DNA of 64,000 nt, from NCBI GenBank assembly GCA_949358305.1, contig OX442315.1:24888427-24952426 (forward strand), in the 5' to 3' direction. Positions 41,717-53,440 of this stretch are shown here, piece by piece. Each line of letters opens with the position of its first letter. Position 1 is the stretch's first letter. The DNA is from Strigamia acuminata. Its lineage: Eukaryota; Arthropoda; Chilopoda; Geophilomorpha; Linotaeniidae. The notes under the pieces are model-generated. The model ran no database searches, was not told where the DNA came from, and saw only the letters and a list, made by a program, of their open reading frames with translations. A program made the position numbers and the translations under genes.

Positions 41717-43300
41717 GTTCGGATCTTTTCGTTCAACTCCTTGACGTGTTTCCTAATCTTAAGTTCAGTGATTCATATCAAAAAAATTATCGGAATTGTG
41801 AGAAAATGGTTTCCGTGGAGTCATTGCTGCGCGGCTTCTAGAAAATGAAATTTTCGCCTTTTCTAAAAGATAACGTTTGTTGTTCATCTTTCTTGCGTAG
41901 GTAGGTGATCAGTTACTATGGAAGTCAGAACCTGGTTGTTGACAAAATAAGCGATCAGCAACACAGTTGACTTACTGCTCAAGTGTGATAAAGAAAGAAG
42001 GGTAAAGAGTTCAGTAGTGATAACACGCTTTGCAGGAAACTCATTAGTTCAACCCACCAAACACATTTTAAAATAGATGTGGTTGCAGAATGATGCAATC
42101 ATGCAATCAATGCAAATTTTAAAAAATTATTATTTTAAAAAATATTTTTGAATGAAAACTTTGCGTTTTACGAGTGAACGGATCCCTTCCCTTTGACATG
42201 TTTGATAATAAAAGAATTTATACAAAATTGAATGTATTTTGTTTGATTTTTATAGATGTTTTGCACCACTCGGTGGAAAAATTCTCACCCGGTGGAAAAA
42301 TACTCACCTGAGCACACCAACCCTTGATTCGAGATATGCCCACACACAAATGTCGTGTGGCGAGTGTTTACTGCATATTCCATTTTTATTCCTTCCATTA
42401 CTACGTGGCTCTTGACAGGTTGTTGTGGCTTGATTGTTAGTTTCAAACTTGACAATGAGAATAAGAAAATGTACTTTTGTTGAAATTTCCTTTCCATTAC
42501 AATTTCTTTTTTATTTTTAGCGAAAAGTAGCGGCAGCTTAGCGATCAACAGCTCGTAATCTGTATTCAAAATATTTTTTTTAAACCTTTGAACTTAGTTT
42601 CCAGCTGTATACCATTACTGTTTAAGTGTAACTGCACATTTCTAATTGCAGCTGCTAAGTTATTGTCAAAAATTGTTGTTGTTTACTCTATCGTCCGAAG
42701 TTACTCGGATAGACGAATTTAATTGCTGCCGTTGATTATTAACCAACGTGAGATTAAGCTTAGCTTTCCAGTCACACGTTGACCAATGCAAATTACAAAG
42801 GTCAAAGCCTTGGTAATAAAGAACAAATAGTCAAGTCATGTCATGTACACATTTCTTTTGGTGGTTCTTGCAGATGTTAGCGAAACAGCGGGAATTTTGA
42901 CAATTAAATTAAACGGTGGAACAACAATAATTTTTTTTTTTAATTGGGTAATTCTTATCATAACTTATTACGATGAAATGCTGAATGTAATCAAAATGGA
43001 ACATTCGAACTAATTAATGCGCGAAAATATATTTAAAATACGCGCCAATGTATCAAACTGATCATGTGATGTTGACGTCATTACACTGATGCGCTTGTTT
43101 AGCCATTTTCTTTTTTGCTTCATTGTGATATTCCATCTAGTGTCAAATTTCACCTAGATTAATGACATAAGGCGTTTTTTTCTCTCCGTTATTTGTAATT
43201 TAGACGGTTTAAGATTTTTAAAAAAATTCTACATGGTACTGAAATTGGTTTCTCCTCCGTCTGACGTCAGCGTCGTTCGCGAATGACACAACCCACCACT
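41717..43300. other. Intergenic between GPCR and Mextli
   Basis: AT-rich. A - strand open frame at 42285-42569 ends at a good donor (CTCAG|GTGAGT), and a TTAG acceptor lies just upstream of the GPCR ATG. A 5' exon of the GPCR gene here is therefore possible but unproven. A short tandem CGGTGGAAAAAT..CTCACC duplication lies at about 42270-42307. Confidence 0.35.
43073..43269. promoter_or_regulatory. Two CRE palindromes upstream of Mextli
   Basis: TGACGTCA, the full cAMP-response element palindrome, occurs at 43073-43080 and again at 43262-43269. The second is about 100 bp upstream of a predicted leader-exon donor (AATAC|GTAAGT at 43371). This suggests a CREB/ATF-responsive promoter, by motif only. 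Confidence 0.45.
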
Positions 43301-43851
43301 TCTAACTCGTACACACGGTTAATAGCATTTCCTAAGTCGTGTTTGTATTGTCACTAACGACAAGGAATACGTAAGTTTGCAAAATAACATCAATTTTATT
43401 TACATACTTGAATATCTTAAGCAGTAAGAGTAGCTAATTAAAATATGGGTTGATATGCATTCCATTCCATTCCGCAGCAGCCGAATACATTTAGTCTATA
43501 AATAAAATGGACATCTATTTTTAAAAACCGTACAAAATATACAAACCATTTATAATCATGTTGTAATTCGTACTATTGGATGCAAACAGACGCCAATTGG
43601 CCACGTATTCATGTAGGTCAATCGGATTAAAATTGGCGTAGACTGGAATGCTAATCCTTTACGTTGGGAGTGTTTTGTTGTAGTTTTTTTTTCCTTTTTA
43701 GTGCGACTTATACGTAGGTGTAAGCAATCATTTTGTTTCTTGCTCTTCCTGTGAAATGTACGCTGTTTGCCATTTTAAAACCTTGACTAATTAATTTTCG
43801 TATTTCCATATTGATGTATAGCTTTTGCATTGCCGGGAAGCTAATCACACG

Positions 43852-46800
43852 ATGGCGAATAATCAACAGCAGCAGCAACAGCAGCAATTAACGTTGTCTA
43901 GCCGAATAAACAAAGCTACTCTACGGGCAGCAAGAAAATTAGAACGACCGAAACCCATGAAGTTATCGAATGAAAATAACTTGAAATCAGAAGCGATTGA
44001 TCACGGCGGTAAAAAAAAATACATAAATTATTTTTATCCGTGAACAAATAAATGAATTTATATATTTTTTTAGATGAACTTCTTCAGAAGATAGAGTACG
44101 TTGTTAAACACGTGAACAACGGCAATTTTGACAATAACTTAGCGGCAGCAATTCGAGATATGCACTTACACTTGAAAAGTAATGGCATACAGCTGGAAAC
44201 GAAGTTCAAAGGTTTAAAAGAAATGTTGTGTAGAGATTTTTATTTATTTATTTATGTTTTTTTTTTTTAAAATAGATCAATTGGACCGTTATTTTATCGT
44301 GTTCAGAAATGCTAGTCGAGACAACCGGTTGGATAAGATGAGCAAATTGCGTCTTTTAGAAATAATTGAATTACGCGCTTCAGGATGGCGTTACAATGAA
44401 AATGTCATCAATTATTATAAGATTAAATACCAGGAGTGTGATGTAAAATTTACATCTCATTTAAATCTACAAAATAGTGTCATTAATGTGTATTCTTTTT
44501 ATTTTCCAGGGTTTGTCCGAGATTAACAATACCATTAATTACAGCTCGAGTCCATCAACTCCATCGGCTATTACTCCGACAAATATTCCATCTGTTCTTC
44601 TTCCCGTGAATGCAAATGTGCCTCAAGTACAATTGTCAAGCTGTCTTTCACCGGGTGAAGTCATCAAATGCTCAGGGAAATTCGCTAAGCCCACCAAGTA
44701 AATACGAATTTGAAATTTATTATGTTGAATTAGAATTTTAAAATTTCTTTCCTTTCAGAATTCCAGGAAAAAATTATTTCAAGGATGAAATAATCATACG
44801 AAATTCTGATTCTGGGAAAGGTAAATTGAGTTAATCCGCTGTAGTTAATGTTTTTGTTATCTTTAAAATCTAGCATCAGTGAGCTACGGTAATTGTTTTA
44901 AAAACGGGGTGATAATCTTATATTTATTCACTTCCAAGTAATGGGGATCAGAGGTCGTCGCGTACATATGATTGAAGAGTTTAGCGACACTGTCATCTCC
45001 TTTCAACGAGGTGATGTAGTGGATATGTAACAATTTTTGCATGAAAGCCTTTTTTGCTGGTGAGCACGCTTTGCACGGATAAACAAGAAAATGTTGCGTA
45101 TAACCAATAAACATCCCGTTGTTTTTTATTAGTGTTGTGGAATGAAATTGTTTTGACAAGTTTGGTATTTGGTGTAGTAGAAATCCCTGCTATTGCTTCA
45201 TAGTAGTGATTTATTTATTTTTTGGGAATGTAAACAAGTTTTTCTTTCTCACAGTGAGCCAAGGTGCAAAAGATCGTTTGGTTCAAATAACAGGCCCTGG
45301 GGAAGAGTCTATTGTGTAAGTTATATTATTACCGGTATATTCACTTTAATTAACGGACAAATCTATTTTATTTAGCCAAGCAAAGTCGTACATCGCAGAG
45401 ACTATACGAAGAAATGCGTCGCCAGTCCGAGTAAAAATTATTTGATTGAATTGTGTAAGGTTTTGTGTACATTGCGCATTTTAGGAAAGGCCTGACAAGG
45501 AAAGATTCGGCAGTGATTCGAGTCTTACAAGCAGTAACGACGATGATATAGTTGGACATTCGATTGTTCCGTTCCGCGGTTCAATCGGGCGTAAAGGACA
45601 ACAACTATCTCATAGTCTTTCCATGAACGACGCTTCTATTGGAGAATATCAATACACCGTGACAGTGGGTCGCGACACTTTGAAGATCTCAGGATGTCAA
45701 CTTGATTTGGTTAAAGTGCGTTTTTATTTTATTTTAAATGGTTTTTTCTTTTCATTTTTAATGTTTATTCGATGTTACAGACTGCGAAGCTGGTTTTAGA
45801 AGAATATTTTGTGAGCGATTTAGAAAAGAGTCCAAGAGATGTAATTATCCTTATTTCAAGATGTTTTGTTGAGTGTTTGGTGAATGCTTCATATTGTATT
45901 AGGTGGCTAAGCCGGAAATTTTGGCATTCAGTACTCCAAAGAGCGAAAAGCCAATAAACGAGTTTTTTTTCGCAGATGAATCGAATTTTGGGTAAAAACA
46001 CGAAAATACAGGGTGTCTCAAAAAAATGTATACACATCTTTACGATTAAATATATATTTAATTTTATTCAAGATGTGTATACATTTTTTGAGACACCCTG
46101 TATAAAGAAATTGGTTTTTTGTTGAGAATTTTGGACAAAATGTTTGGGCATTTCAGAAACGCTGGAGACGATTATGGATCTATGCAACACTCACCTTCTT
46201 CCCCTGATATGAGATCACAAATGGAATGCAACGGATTTCAAACTGAAAACAGAGGAGGGCTACAGCGTAATTTTTCGGTTAGTAGTGGAAGTGAAGACAT
46301 TGTATTCAAGGAAAACGAAAAGTGTGACGAGGTATTTAATTTAATTTAGCGAGTAAAACGTTTTTAACTTTGATTTTACTAATTCTAATCTTTTAAAATA
46401 GAATTCTGGTGATTCAAGTTCTCCAAATACTCAGAAACCGATGATTAACCGAAGAGTAACTGTCATTCGAGATCCTCTCTTCCCAACAAGTCCCAAGGAG
46501 GCATTTGAAGAAGTTAGAGAATCATTTTTTTAAAATATTTATTTGATTTTTAAAATTATTTTGTTTAAAGGTTGAAAATTCGGCCGACATGCAAGTACTT
46601 TATGCCAAAAGTCGGCGTGCACATTTCGCGAAACAAAACGAATCGCTTGAATTGAAGTCTTCATCAATCGGTAATTATTAACGACTTAAAAATTTAAAAA
46701 TAAAAAACACATTTGACTGGTGCTTGCTAATTTTCAGAAAACACCGAAGATGCTGAGCATAATAAGCAGAAGATAGCTTACACCCGAGAATTTTTATTGG

Positions 46801-47087
46801 ACTGTGCTCGTTCACCTTTTTGTCTCGTCACCCCTAAAGACATGCCCCACATCGTTCGTGAAGTCCCATATTTGTTGAAAAAAGTAAAGGGATAAAATTC
46901 TACGTTTCGGTTCTCATTCTCACATATAAATTCTATGTATCATTTTTTTTTTTTTTTATTAAAGAACCCTGATATATTCGATCCAATTGCGTATCAGAAA
47001 CAAGATTTCTCGACCCATCACGTCTTCCCAGTTTTAAGAAGCAGTTCCACAGTCATGCCAGAGTTTGACGAAGACGATTTGGTTTAA
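43852..47087 (+). CDS. mxt: Mextli-like eIF4E-binding translation factor
   Basis: Cytoplasmic translation regulator that, in flies, binds eIF4E and RNA. The 15 coding exons are 43852-44008, 44074-44211, 44275-44435, 44510-44697, 44759-44820, 45255-45315, 45376-45430, 45485-45715, 45781-45840, 45903-45991, 46157-46331, 46402-46512, 46571-46670, 46738-46883 and 46965-47087, giving 618 residues. After a Gln run the N-terminal region (exons 2-3, with FRNASRDNRLDKM and LLEIIELRASGWR) is MIF4G-like. Exons 5-7 carry a KH-like region (KDEIIIRNSDSGK, QITGPGEESI, AKSYIAETIRRNASP). The canonical eIF4E site YTREFLL, of form YX4L-phi, is near residue 544. The likely 5'UTR exon ends at 43370 with an acceptor near 43823. 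The gene converges on FBXO22, and intron 10 holds a small MITE. Confidence 0.85.
46009..46100. mobile_element. 92-bp mariner-type MITE in Mextli intron
   Basis: An almost perfect palindrome starting CAGGGTGTCTCAAAAAA and ending with its complement, with arms of about 31 nt around a short AT loop. TA flanks both ends (46007-46008 and 46101-46102). Ends and target site fit a Tc1/mariner-derived MITE. It lies within the intron between exons 45903-45991 and 46157-46331. Confidence 0.88.
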
Positions 47088-47302
47088 TTATTTTAAAATG
47101 ATAAACAGTAATATATATATATTATAAAAAAAAAAAGTAATCTTAATATATTGCGTGATTTTTTTTATACGATTTAACTTTTCTGTTCCAACATTTGTAG
47201 TACATGTAAAAAAAATTCGTTGTATGTGATAATATAAACAAACATTTGACTTTTTTTTTAATTTTTATTATTATAAACCTTTTCAATATTTTACATAAAA
47301 AT

Positions 47303-48464
47303 TTAACAGATACTGATTAACATAATGACAGTGGAATAACTGTGGCAAAACTGATGACAGGTATTTTCCTGATGACTTCCACAAGTCGACTCGTTCGCTT
47401 CACTCGAAGTGTTGCTGCCAATTTCACCTTGTCCATAGAAGCCGTACAGTGGAGTGTTGGGGAAAAGTTTTCGGAACTCTTTGATTTCGACATTTTTCTC
47501 CTTCCAATGCTTAACTCCACGCGAAACACACGCGAACATAAAAGCAAAACTTCGATCTTCGGGCAAGCCGTAATTTTTGAGGCGTTTAAGCGGGCACTGT
47601 AAGCGATCTAATTTCTTAACGTAAGAATTAATAACCACCGAAGCTGCTTTAACACACTCCCCCGAAAATGTAATTGCAAGTGTGCTGCAATCGGGCAATA
47701 GAATATCCTCAGCGAAAGCGCCTGCTACTGCTAAATGGTTGTTTTGTTCTGTCATTATTTGATCGATTCCTTTTGTTGCTGGGGTTTGAATTCCGAAGTC
47801 GGTGCTCAGTAAAATTAAGGCTTTGATTGGCTGGTCTTTGGTCAACGTTGTTATGAATTTTTTGAAAGAATCGTCGTCTTTTTTGGCCCAGAATTTCATC
47901 TCAACTCCGGGCAGTTTTGGGAGGAAAAACGAAGAAACTGCGACTAAATCTTCCGCTTCGACTTCGACGCATTGATTCTGTTGCATGCCAATCACGCCAT
48001 CGCAGCTTATTATCGCTGTTTTACACCCGGTAGGTAACGCGGATGGATAGCATTCTTCAACTGAAAAAAAAATGTATGAAATGGATAAATTATTCTATGT
48101 TAATTTTATATTACTGGCGATTTTACATACAGATGCAATTTACGCTAGAATCAGAATCAGCTGACGTGGTTACGAAATTGAGGGCTAATGCAGGCTCGGT
48201 TGAAACTTCATTTAGGTGAGTTGTGACGCAGGTAGTTAAAGATGTTATTATCAGCTCGTCGGACATTTCATCGTCTTGTTTCCAGAAAATGCAACTGCAA
48301 TCTTTACGCTTGCGTTTGATTTTCTTTACTATATCGGCCCAGCTTTGACATACTTGGGCAGCTCGATACAAGTCTTTGGCAGGTAAAAATGATAATATTC
48401 TGTCAGCAATTAGTGGTACTGATAGAACAAAATGCTGCTGCTGAATAACATTTATATCCGCCAT
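47303..48464 (-). CDS. FBXO22: FBXO22-like F-box protein with FIST domain
   Basis: Substrate-recognition subunit of an SCF ubiquitin ligase. Two coding exons, 48131-48464 and 47303-48060, give 363 residues (human FBXO22 is about 403). The donor is ATCT|GTATGT in phase 1 and the acceptor TTTTTTTTCAG, joining NCI-F-EEC. An F-box lies at about residues 14-48 (SVPLIADRILSFLPAKDLYR, WADIV). The C-terminal FIST_C region carries FMFACVSRG, then FRKLFPNTPLYGFYGQGEIG and HSYSTVIML, which match the end of vertebrate FBXO22. It is convergent with Mextli, with 215 bp between stop codons. No sign of disruption. Confidence 0.87.
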
Positions 48465-49595
48465 TTTTACATGGCAAACTTGTCGCAGTCCTACGAAAGC
48501 CGAGAGCTAAGACGTCTACGGAGGCTAAGAAGGCCCATTCATATTTCAATTTAAAAGTATCAAATTAAAAAATTTTAAATAGCCAATTTCAAATCTGTTG
48601 ATGACAAATCATGAGATCTTTTTCAAGTGATCGGAAAAAAATATTGTTTCTTCATTCAATAGTTTAATATGGGACGACGGGGATAAGATTCTTATTTGGC
48701 CTATTCAGGCATGTATAAGTGTCACTTTTCATGCCAATTTTTTTTTAATTAAAAAATTAAACGCTGGCATATAGTAGCTCATTGGTATATGGTCTGAAGG
48801 CCGAAAAATCCGCAGACTCTGTTGCAGGGAAATTCGAGGAAGTTGGCGTAGATTTTCCTGACCACGGGGCATTAGGTTGTTTACTTTTTAACGTTTATTT
48901 CCACGATTTATTTATTTATATGCTGCTGGTAAAAAACCGACATCGATTCCTCGCCTGCCCAGACGATATTGACCACACAGTCCTCGTCCAGTGTGAGATG
49001 TTAAAATTTACAGACACAATATTATTCAAACAAGTTTATTAAAATAATTTTAAAAAAATAGCAAACAAATAAAAATAACCATGTGCTTATTTCCCCCACC
49101 TCAAACAATGCAAATTTGTTTATTGACAACCATTACCAGTGCAATTCTTACCCAAATTCATAGCATCTGGGAAATTGCATTGAAATTTGGTTGAACTGCA
49201 AGAAAAAAATCGAACGTAAACCATTAAAATGAATAACGAAAGTAAGTATAACATTTCAACAAGACTGTTTGCATAATTAGAAATCCGTTAATACTAATTT
49301 TTAAGTTACAATTCAGAAGTTTATATATATACACAATTATATAAAAGTTGCAAACCAAAATGTTTCACAATCTCTATTTTTTCCTTTGATTTATTTTTGT
49401 TTTTACAATTGAGGCACTATGAATAAAATACTAGAATCATCTAAGGTAAGTAGATTTATGGATGGATTTAAAATCTGAATTAGATAATTCATTTTAACAG
49501 GAAAACTGTAAGTTGATTATTTTGCATATACGTAAGTAAAAGTAATTTTTAAGTAAATACATTTGACTTAATTGCTACGCTTCGTTTTATGTAGT
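48465..49595. other. Intergenic with possible decayed retroelement scrap
   Basis: Upstream flank of FBXO22. The + strand frame at 48782-49042 contains GCLLFNVYFHDLF, reminiscent of the conserved LLFN.Y.NDL stretch of non-LTR reverse transcriptases, and later CPDDIDHTVLVQC. It is too short and degraded to classify. No other gene is visible. Confidence 0.35.
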
Positions 49596-49597
49596 TA

Positions 49598-51576
49598 CCG
49601 TACTGCCTCGATTTAACGCCGGGGCGTTTATTCATTCTTTTTAGCTGACCCCCCCGGCGTTTATTCAAAACCCGGCGATTATTCGCGCCGGGCGTCTACC
49701 CGAAAAAAAAGTTGTAAATCTCATATGCAGAATTAAGTTTTGTAGAATGAATTTTTATTTTTATTAATTATGTTTCAAACATCTGACTACTTCCATTTAG
49801 CTAACAAATCATCACAAATTGAGAAGGCACCTGCATTAGAAGTGCTAACAATTGTAGCAGCATCTATTTTTTTGCTGATTTCATGTTCTGTATATATTCC
49901 TTCATCTGGACGTTGAGGCCACTTCCAGTATTTTCTCATCTTTTGCATTGAAGAAATTTTAAAAGTAACCCGTTCACTAGATGCTTGTTTTTCTACGATT
50001 TTACCCGGAAAATGCTCTCCCTCAAATAAGTGAATAACATAATCACCAACTGAATATTCGACAACCGCAGGCATATCCAAATCCCCCTGATCATTCTCAT
50101 CTAAATCTACAGGAAACGACACTTCATCAACAATTTCGTTCATGTTTTCATCTCCATCACCGTCTTCATTTTCACTGTCGATAAATATTTCGTTTTCTTC
50201 GTTCTCTTCCTCAGCATCCTCTTCCTGTGATTCGAAAGTATCAGTCGATCCGTCCTCTCTCGCGGTTTGCAGCATTTGCATCGCCGGAGCACACAATTGG
50301 TCCGGTTTCAGACAGTGGATCAAGTGATCCTCGCTTCCGTCGGTCGCCGTAGTTTGTCCGCACGATTTAAACGATTTCTCTATCAATTCGGACGAAACAC
50401 TGGCCCATGCCGTCTTGACCCATTCGGTCATCAGAGCTTTCGATGGCGCTTTTAAATTTCCTCCCGTCGTCCACTCTTTATCACTATCGCCGGCCAACCA
50501 AGTGTCATAAATCACAGCCAAATGCTGCTTGAACGGCTTATTCCACGACTACCGCCCCTTTGACCGATTCTAATTTTTTAACAGCCCGAATACTTTTTTT
50601 AAAAACAATGTAAGGCTTAAGTTTAGTACCGTCGCCTTTCGCAGCTAACACAACTGTTGCATGTGCCTTCTCATTTCCCGTTGTTTTCATAGATATTGTT
50701 TTTTTTCCAATTACATCAACGGTAGTATTGCTTATCATGTCGAACCACAACGACGTTTCATCCATGGCTACGATGTTGCAAACTCGTGGTTTTTTTTCGC
50801 GACGCAAATTCGAAATGTACATAAGGAAACTAACAACCTGTTGCTGCAACTTTTCCGGGTCCTTCTGGGCTACAGTAGTCTTCCTTCGTACGGATAAACC
50901 AAACCGTTTCATGAAATTGGAAAGCCACCCATTGCTAGCTACAAACGTTTCTTTCTCCGATGTTTCGACCAAAAGACTACTAAAAATCTCTCTCGCCTTT
51001 ATCCGAATTACTTTTCTTGAGGTGCGTAGACCTTTGTTGCGCTGTTCTAGAATCCAAGTGAACAGAGCCGACTCCATAGATTCCGAAAGCGGTTTTCTAC
51101 CGCCGCCACCCAATCGTTTACGTTTAATCACCGACGAATTCTTGAATTTCTTGGCCGATGCAACTTGCAAATCCGATCGTTGTTTCTTCCATTCCCGAAT
51201 TCGTTTCGGGTCGACGCCAAACTTCCTTGCCGCGGCTTCACCACTGAATTCAAACGCATACTTCACTGCCCGCAATTTGAAATCCATATCGTAGGATCGT
51301 TTTTTACTTCCAGTTGGAGCCATATCGCTGGTCGAATGAAGTTGTACAGCAAAACAGGCGTTTTATATACTACGGTACATACCGAACATAACGCGCACGT
51401 TACATACGATAACAAACGAAATCAAAACGTTTTAAAAAATGATTAAAACCCGGCGTTTGTACGGACCCGGCGTTAATTTAAGGCCGGCGTTTATTGCCTT
51501 TTTGTTGTTAGTTTGCCCGGCGATTAATCAGGAGCCGGCGTTGAGATACGACCGGCGTTAGATCGAGGCAGTACGG
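49598..51576 (-). mobile_element. pogo/Tigger-type DNA transposon, internally deleted
   Basis: A 1979-bp element with terminal inverted repeats CCGTACTGCCTCGAT(T/C)TAACGCCGG, flanked by TA at 49596-49597 and 51577-51578. Subterminal regions at both ends repeat the motif CGGCG(T/A)TTATT several times, as transposase-binding arrays do. It encodes a pogo-type transposase on the - strand that has lost its catalytic core. Ends are well preserved, so it could still be mobilised by an intact relative. Confidence 0.9.
49787..51323 (-). pseudogene. pogo-type transposase with catalytic-core deletion
   Basis: DDE transposase of the Tigger/Jerky group. The first part (50538-51323) has a Brinker-like HTH (YDMDFKLRAVKYA...ARKFGVDPKRIREWKK), a CENP-B-type HTH (GRKPLSESMESALFTWI, GWLSNFMKRFGLS) and the first catalytic Asp in VAMDETSLWFDM. 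After GAVVV the sequence jumps directly into NKPFKQHLAVIYDTW, which normally follows the third acidic residue. About 65-75 residues holding the other two catalytic acids are therefore missing and the frame is broken by a TAA. The second part (49787-50521) continues with an acidic stretch and an extra C-terminal region (VGDYVIHLFEGEHFPGKIV...WKWPQRPDEG) that looks Tudor- or chromo-like. Not functional as written. Confidence 0.85.
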
Positions 51577-51701
51577 TATACAATAATCACTTTCCACGTC
51601 CAATAAATAGCACTTTTAAAAAGTAAAATTATTTTTTTTCATTGGAATAGCGCGATGAAAAGCATTAACTTAAGTACGGGACGGAATGGTCGCGAGTAGT
51701 G

Positions 51702-52286
51702 TCACAACATCTTACCATGCTTAGAAATGGTTGACAAATGTTGGTTGCCCTTATGCATTAATAACAGACCAAAAATTATGAGCAAAGTTCCGAGCCACCA
51801 AACTAAAGTTAGAAATTCGCCAAACAGCACCTGCCCAAATATGGCCTGCAATAAAACAAAATAGTTATCAGATTAGCCAAAATTAAACCAAACACACGCG
51901 GAATTACTGTGAAGAAAAAGTTGGCTGCAGTGTTGGTCACTGTTGCTTCCAATGACGTCGTCGAGTATCTGAGTGCCTTGAGAAACATCACGCACATGAC
52001 CGTGTTGAATAAAAACGTCAGGGCGAAAAAAACAATCCTGATGTACACAATCAACTGCAAATCAACAAAGTTGTTAGTGATAATAGAGGTGTTTCTTTTT
52101 TTGGAATTTCGTTCGTACAGAATTACACAGCGGGTAGTTGTTGATGGACGTTGCAGAGCCGTCCCAGTAACTATGGATCGCTTCGCATAACCAAAGCGCT
52201 TCTTCTTTCGCCATGGAAAATTTCCCGCTTAAAGACGCCAACGCTGCTAACAATCCGGATATAACTGAATAAATTTGTCCTTTCAT
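51702..52286 (-). CDS. TMEM42: TMEM42-like small multi-pass membrane protein
   Basis: Small membrane protein related to the EamA/drug-metabolite transporter fold; molecular role unknown. Three coding exons, 52119-52286, 51908-52054 and 51702-51845, give 152 residues (human TMEM42 is about 159). Four or five hydrophobic segments are visible. LAALASLSGKF in the first, ATVTNTAANFFFT in the middle and LFGE...WWLGTLLIIFGL...H in the last follow the TMEM42 pattern (ASVTVTFSNI, YGE...WWGG..LI.CGL.LIH). Introns are 53 and 62-64 nt with good splice sites, and phases agree. Divergent from EMC8/9, with 267 bp between start codons, so a shared promoter is likely. Confidence 0.82.
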
Positions 52287-52553
52287 AGCGGTGTTTTGTG
52301 TGTGTCAGGAGTGATAAGTCAGATCCATTCCGCCGCCACATTGATAACTTCGCCGTGCTTGCTCCTTCAACTCGTTGCCAGGTTTTCAAGGCAGCTGCGA
52401 ATTAAATCTGAAAAAGTTTCAATAGTCCATCATCATAAATTATCCCAATGTAAGTGTTACTCCGAGATTTATGTCGTCATCACACAATTGATCAGCTGAC
52501 CTGGAAACGAGTCGCACGAGTTGTCAGCAGAAGACGCTACTTTGATGACCAAC
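52287..52553. promoter_or_regulatory. Divergent promoter region, TMEM42 / EMC8-9
   Basis: The 267 bp between the two ATG codons must contain both promoters. It includes an in-frame non-ATG open extension of the EMC8/9 frame back to 52521 and an alternative ATG at 52545. Confidence 0.5.
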
Positions 52554-53440
52554 ATGGCGGACATTATCGTGAGCATGCAAGCTTATTGCAAGGTTTTTCT
52601 CCACGCTGTTAAATACCCGGAATGTGCCGTAAATGGACTATTACTAGTGGAGAAACCAAAGAGCAAGGAATCGAAAAGTTTATACATTGTAGACGCCATA
52701 CCATTATTTCATATATGTTTAGGTCTTGCACCTATGTTAGAAATTGCTTTGATGCAGGTACTCGTAAATTTTCACCTTTATTGCAACATATTGTACTCAT
52801 TTTGGAATATATTCGTCTAGGTGGATAACTTTTGCAAAAACAAGGGTCTTGTAATAGCTGGATATTACCAGGCGAACGAACACTACAGAGATACAAAGTA
52901 AGACAAAACGCTTTTGACCTCGTCTATTGAATTGATAAGCCTCACATCCTTTTCCTCTTATCCAATTAGTCCAGATTTCATCGCGTATAGGATAGTAGAT
53001 AAAATTTTAGAAAACTTTAGCGAAGCCTGTCTCATGATGGTAGGTTCTATTTAATTTAAAAAAAAATTAATTTAAAAAAACAATGATGCTGAGTAAATAT
53101 TTAATTTGATTTGTTTTATGTTAGGTTGACAGTCAGAAATTGTCAATAGAGTGCTCCAATTCTGCGGTCCATCTCTACCAGAATCTCGATGGCAAATGGA
53201 AATTGAATAAACAAAGGTACATTTTTAAAATTATTTGTTGTTGTTTTAATAGATTTAAGTATTGATATTTTTACGTTTAGTGTTCAATTGGAACATAATG
53301 GGAAGACATTGGCTGCTGCTGCTTCATTACTTCATGCCAAATTTTCTCGACAACTGGTAGATTTTGACTGTCACTTTGATGACGTGTCTTTAAATTGGCA
53401 AAACACAAACATTAACGACATCGTTACTAGGCTACTTTAG
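52554..53440 (+). CDS. EMC8: ER membrane protein complex subunit 8/9
   Basis: Cytosolic subunit of the EMC insertase, which places tail-anchored and multi-pass proteins in the ER membrane. Five coding exons, 52554-52757, 52821-52897, 52970-53039, 53125-53216 and 53281-53440, give 200 residues (human EMC8/9 about 208-210). Family marks are QAYCKVFLHAVKYPECAVNG, the IPLFH and LAPMLEIAL stretch, VIAGYYQANEHYRD and the C-terminal LVDFDCHFDD. The fold is MPN-like without a functional JAMM metal site. ATG 52554 (MADIIVSMQ) is preferred, but 52545 is in frame and possible. Invertebrates usually have one gene for the vertebrate EMC8/EMC9 pair. Confidence 0.9.

Noticed and set aside
42285-42569. 94-codon open frame upstream of the GPCR as a separate gene
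   Set aside because: No recognisable domain. It could at most be part of a 5' exon of the GPCR transcript, which I could not support by a consistent splice model.
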